A stretch of 13,544 nucleotides of DNA, from the NCBI GenBank assembly GCA_002340325.1, contig DDLV01000033.1, positions 1-13,544 on the forward strand, read 5' to 3'. Below the pieces are notes generated by a model. The model was not told the DNA's origin. It worked only from the letters and a program-made list of their open reading frames with translations, and searched no databases. The position numbers and the translations under genes are program-made. The stretch's first letter is position 1, and each line of letters begins with the position of its first letter. The DNA comes from Glaciecola sp. UBA2563. GTDB taxonomy: Bacteria > Pseudomonadota > Gammaproteobacteria > Enterobacterales > Alteromonadaceae. Positions 13,035-13,544 of the stretch are shown here, in pieces.

Positions 13035-13544
13035 ATGCTTAACGAAACCCAACTTCGAACCATGCTCGAATTACAAGACGCAATGAATAAAAAAGTAAAT
13101 CCACAATGGCTTGAGGCTGGATATGCATATTTGCGTGCAGCCATGATTGAAGCGGTTGAAGGTATCGAGCATCATGGTTGGAAATGGTGGAAACATCAAA
13201 AGAAAGATTTGCCGCAACTTCAGATGGAGCTGGTCGATATTTGGCATTTTGCACTTTCGCATATGTTGATAAGTGAAAATGGAGATGCCGAAAAGTGCGC
13301 GCAAATCATCAGCAGTGACTTAACAAGCGGCCGGCATTTGGTGACATTTGATGCTAAAGAGTATGATTATCTGGCGATGGAACTTTTGGATAATCTTCAA
13401 TTAATGGCGGGTTTATGTGCAGCGAAGCGATTTGACGTTCCGTTATTTATGCAAATTGTCACGCAATCCGATATGGATCACGACGAACTGTACCGGCAAT
13501 ATGTTGGAAAAAACGTGTTGAATTTCTTTCGTCAAGATCACGGT
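13035..13544 (+). CDS. Dimeric all-alpha dUTPase (dUTPase_2 type), 3' end outside the window
   Basis: The frame is open from ATG 13035 to the window edge (170 codons, no stop), so the C-terminus is missing. The start MLNETQLRTMLELQDAMNKKV and the segment AAMIEAVEGIEHHGWKWWK followed by MELVDIWHFALSHML are typical of the dimeric dUTPase group of the all-alpha NTP pyrophosphatases. The metal-binding pattern E39-xx-E42 ... E65-xx-D68 is complete. The last visible segment, ELYRQYVGKNVLNFFRQDHG, also fits that family. It would hydrolyse dUTP (and perhaps dUDP) to dUMP, keeping uracil out of DNA. The ribosome site is a GA-rich run (AAAGAAGAAG) before the ATG. This family is less common in gammaproteobacteria than the trimeric Dut type. 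Confidence 0.85.
   Translation, partial: MLNETQLRTMLELQDAMNKKVNPQWLEAGYAYLRAAMIEAVEGIEHHGWKWWKHQKKDLPQLQMELVDIWHFALSHMLISENGDAEKCAQIISSDLTSGRHLVTFDAKEYDYLAMELLDNLQLMAGLCAAKRFDVPLFMQIVTQSDMDHDELYRQYVGKNVLNFFRQDHG

Overview
The window looks like chromosomal DNA of a marine-type gammaproteobacterium, most likely in or near the Alteromonadales. This rests on the AT-leaning base composition, the PhoP/PhoQ-like system preceded by a PepSY gene, the TonB receptor with a Fur-like site, the stand-alone BLUF photoreceptor and the palindromic intergenic repeats. The species assignment is inference. No rRNA, tRNA, CRISPR, phage or transposase gene is visible.

Left part (1-5030). A truncated copy of a palindromic repeat lies at the left edge. 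It is followed by a minus-strand DUF2282 (bufferin-type, BufA1-like) gene with its own terminator and promoter candidate. Next is a minus-strand two-gene kynurenine unit: an alpha/beta-hydrolase resembling kynurenine formamidase overlaps kynureninase by 4 bp (ATGA). Together they could convert N-formylkynurenine to anthranilate plus alanine; the tryptophan dioxygenase is not in the window. A divergent yjbQ gene and a convergent PhoD-like metallophosphatase gene follow. A full-length copy of the palindromic repeat (4840-5030) fills the gap behind the phosphatase promoter.

Middle part (5152-9030, all plus strand). A glycine-zipper envelope protein, a PepSY protein, a PhoP-like response regulator and a PhoQ-like sensor kinase form a probable envelope-sensing operon. 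Next is a coupled pair: an unrecognised protein with one C-terminal membrane segment, and a small XRE-type DNA-binding protein that also ends in a membrane segment. A second, different palindromic element (9032-9228) fills the gap between this pair and the next, convergent gene.

Right part (9236-13544). A minus-strand TonB-dependent siderophore receptor has a Fur-like promoter about 240 bp upstream and a terminator-like hairpin inside its leader. Divergent from it is a BLUF blue-light receptor with all its flavin-pocket residues; its upstream region holds a perfect FNR-type site (TTGAT-N4-ATCAA). The window ends with a minus-strand two-TM protein of unknown function and the start of a plus-strand dimeric-type dUTPase gene that runs off the right edge.

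The most interesting signals are the FNR-type site before the photoreceptor gene, the Fur-like promoter plus internal hairpin before the siderophore receptor, the tail-anchored protein/tail-anchored HTH pair, and the palindromic element whose arm mismatches are all G-U compatible on one strand.
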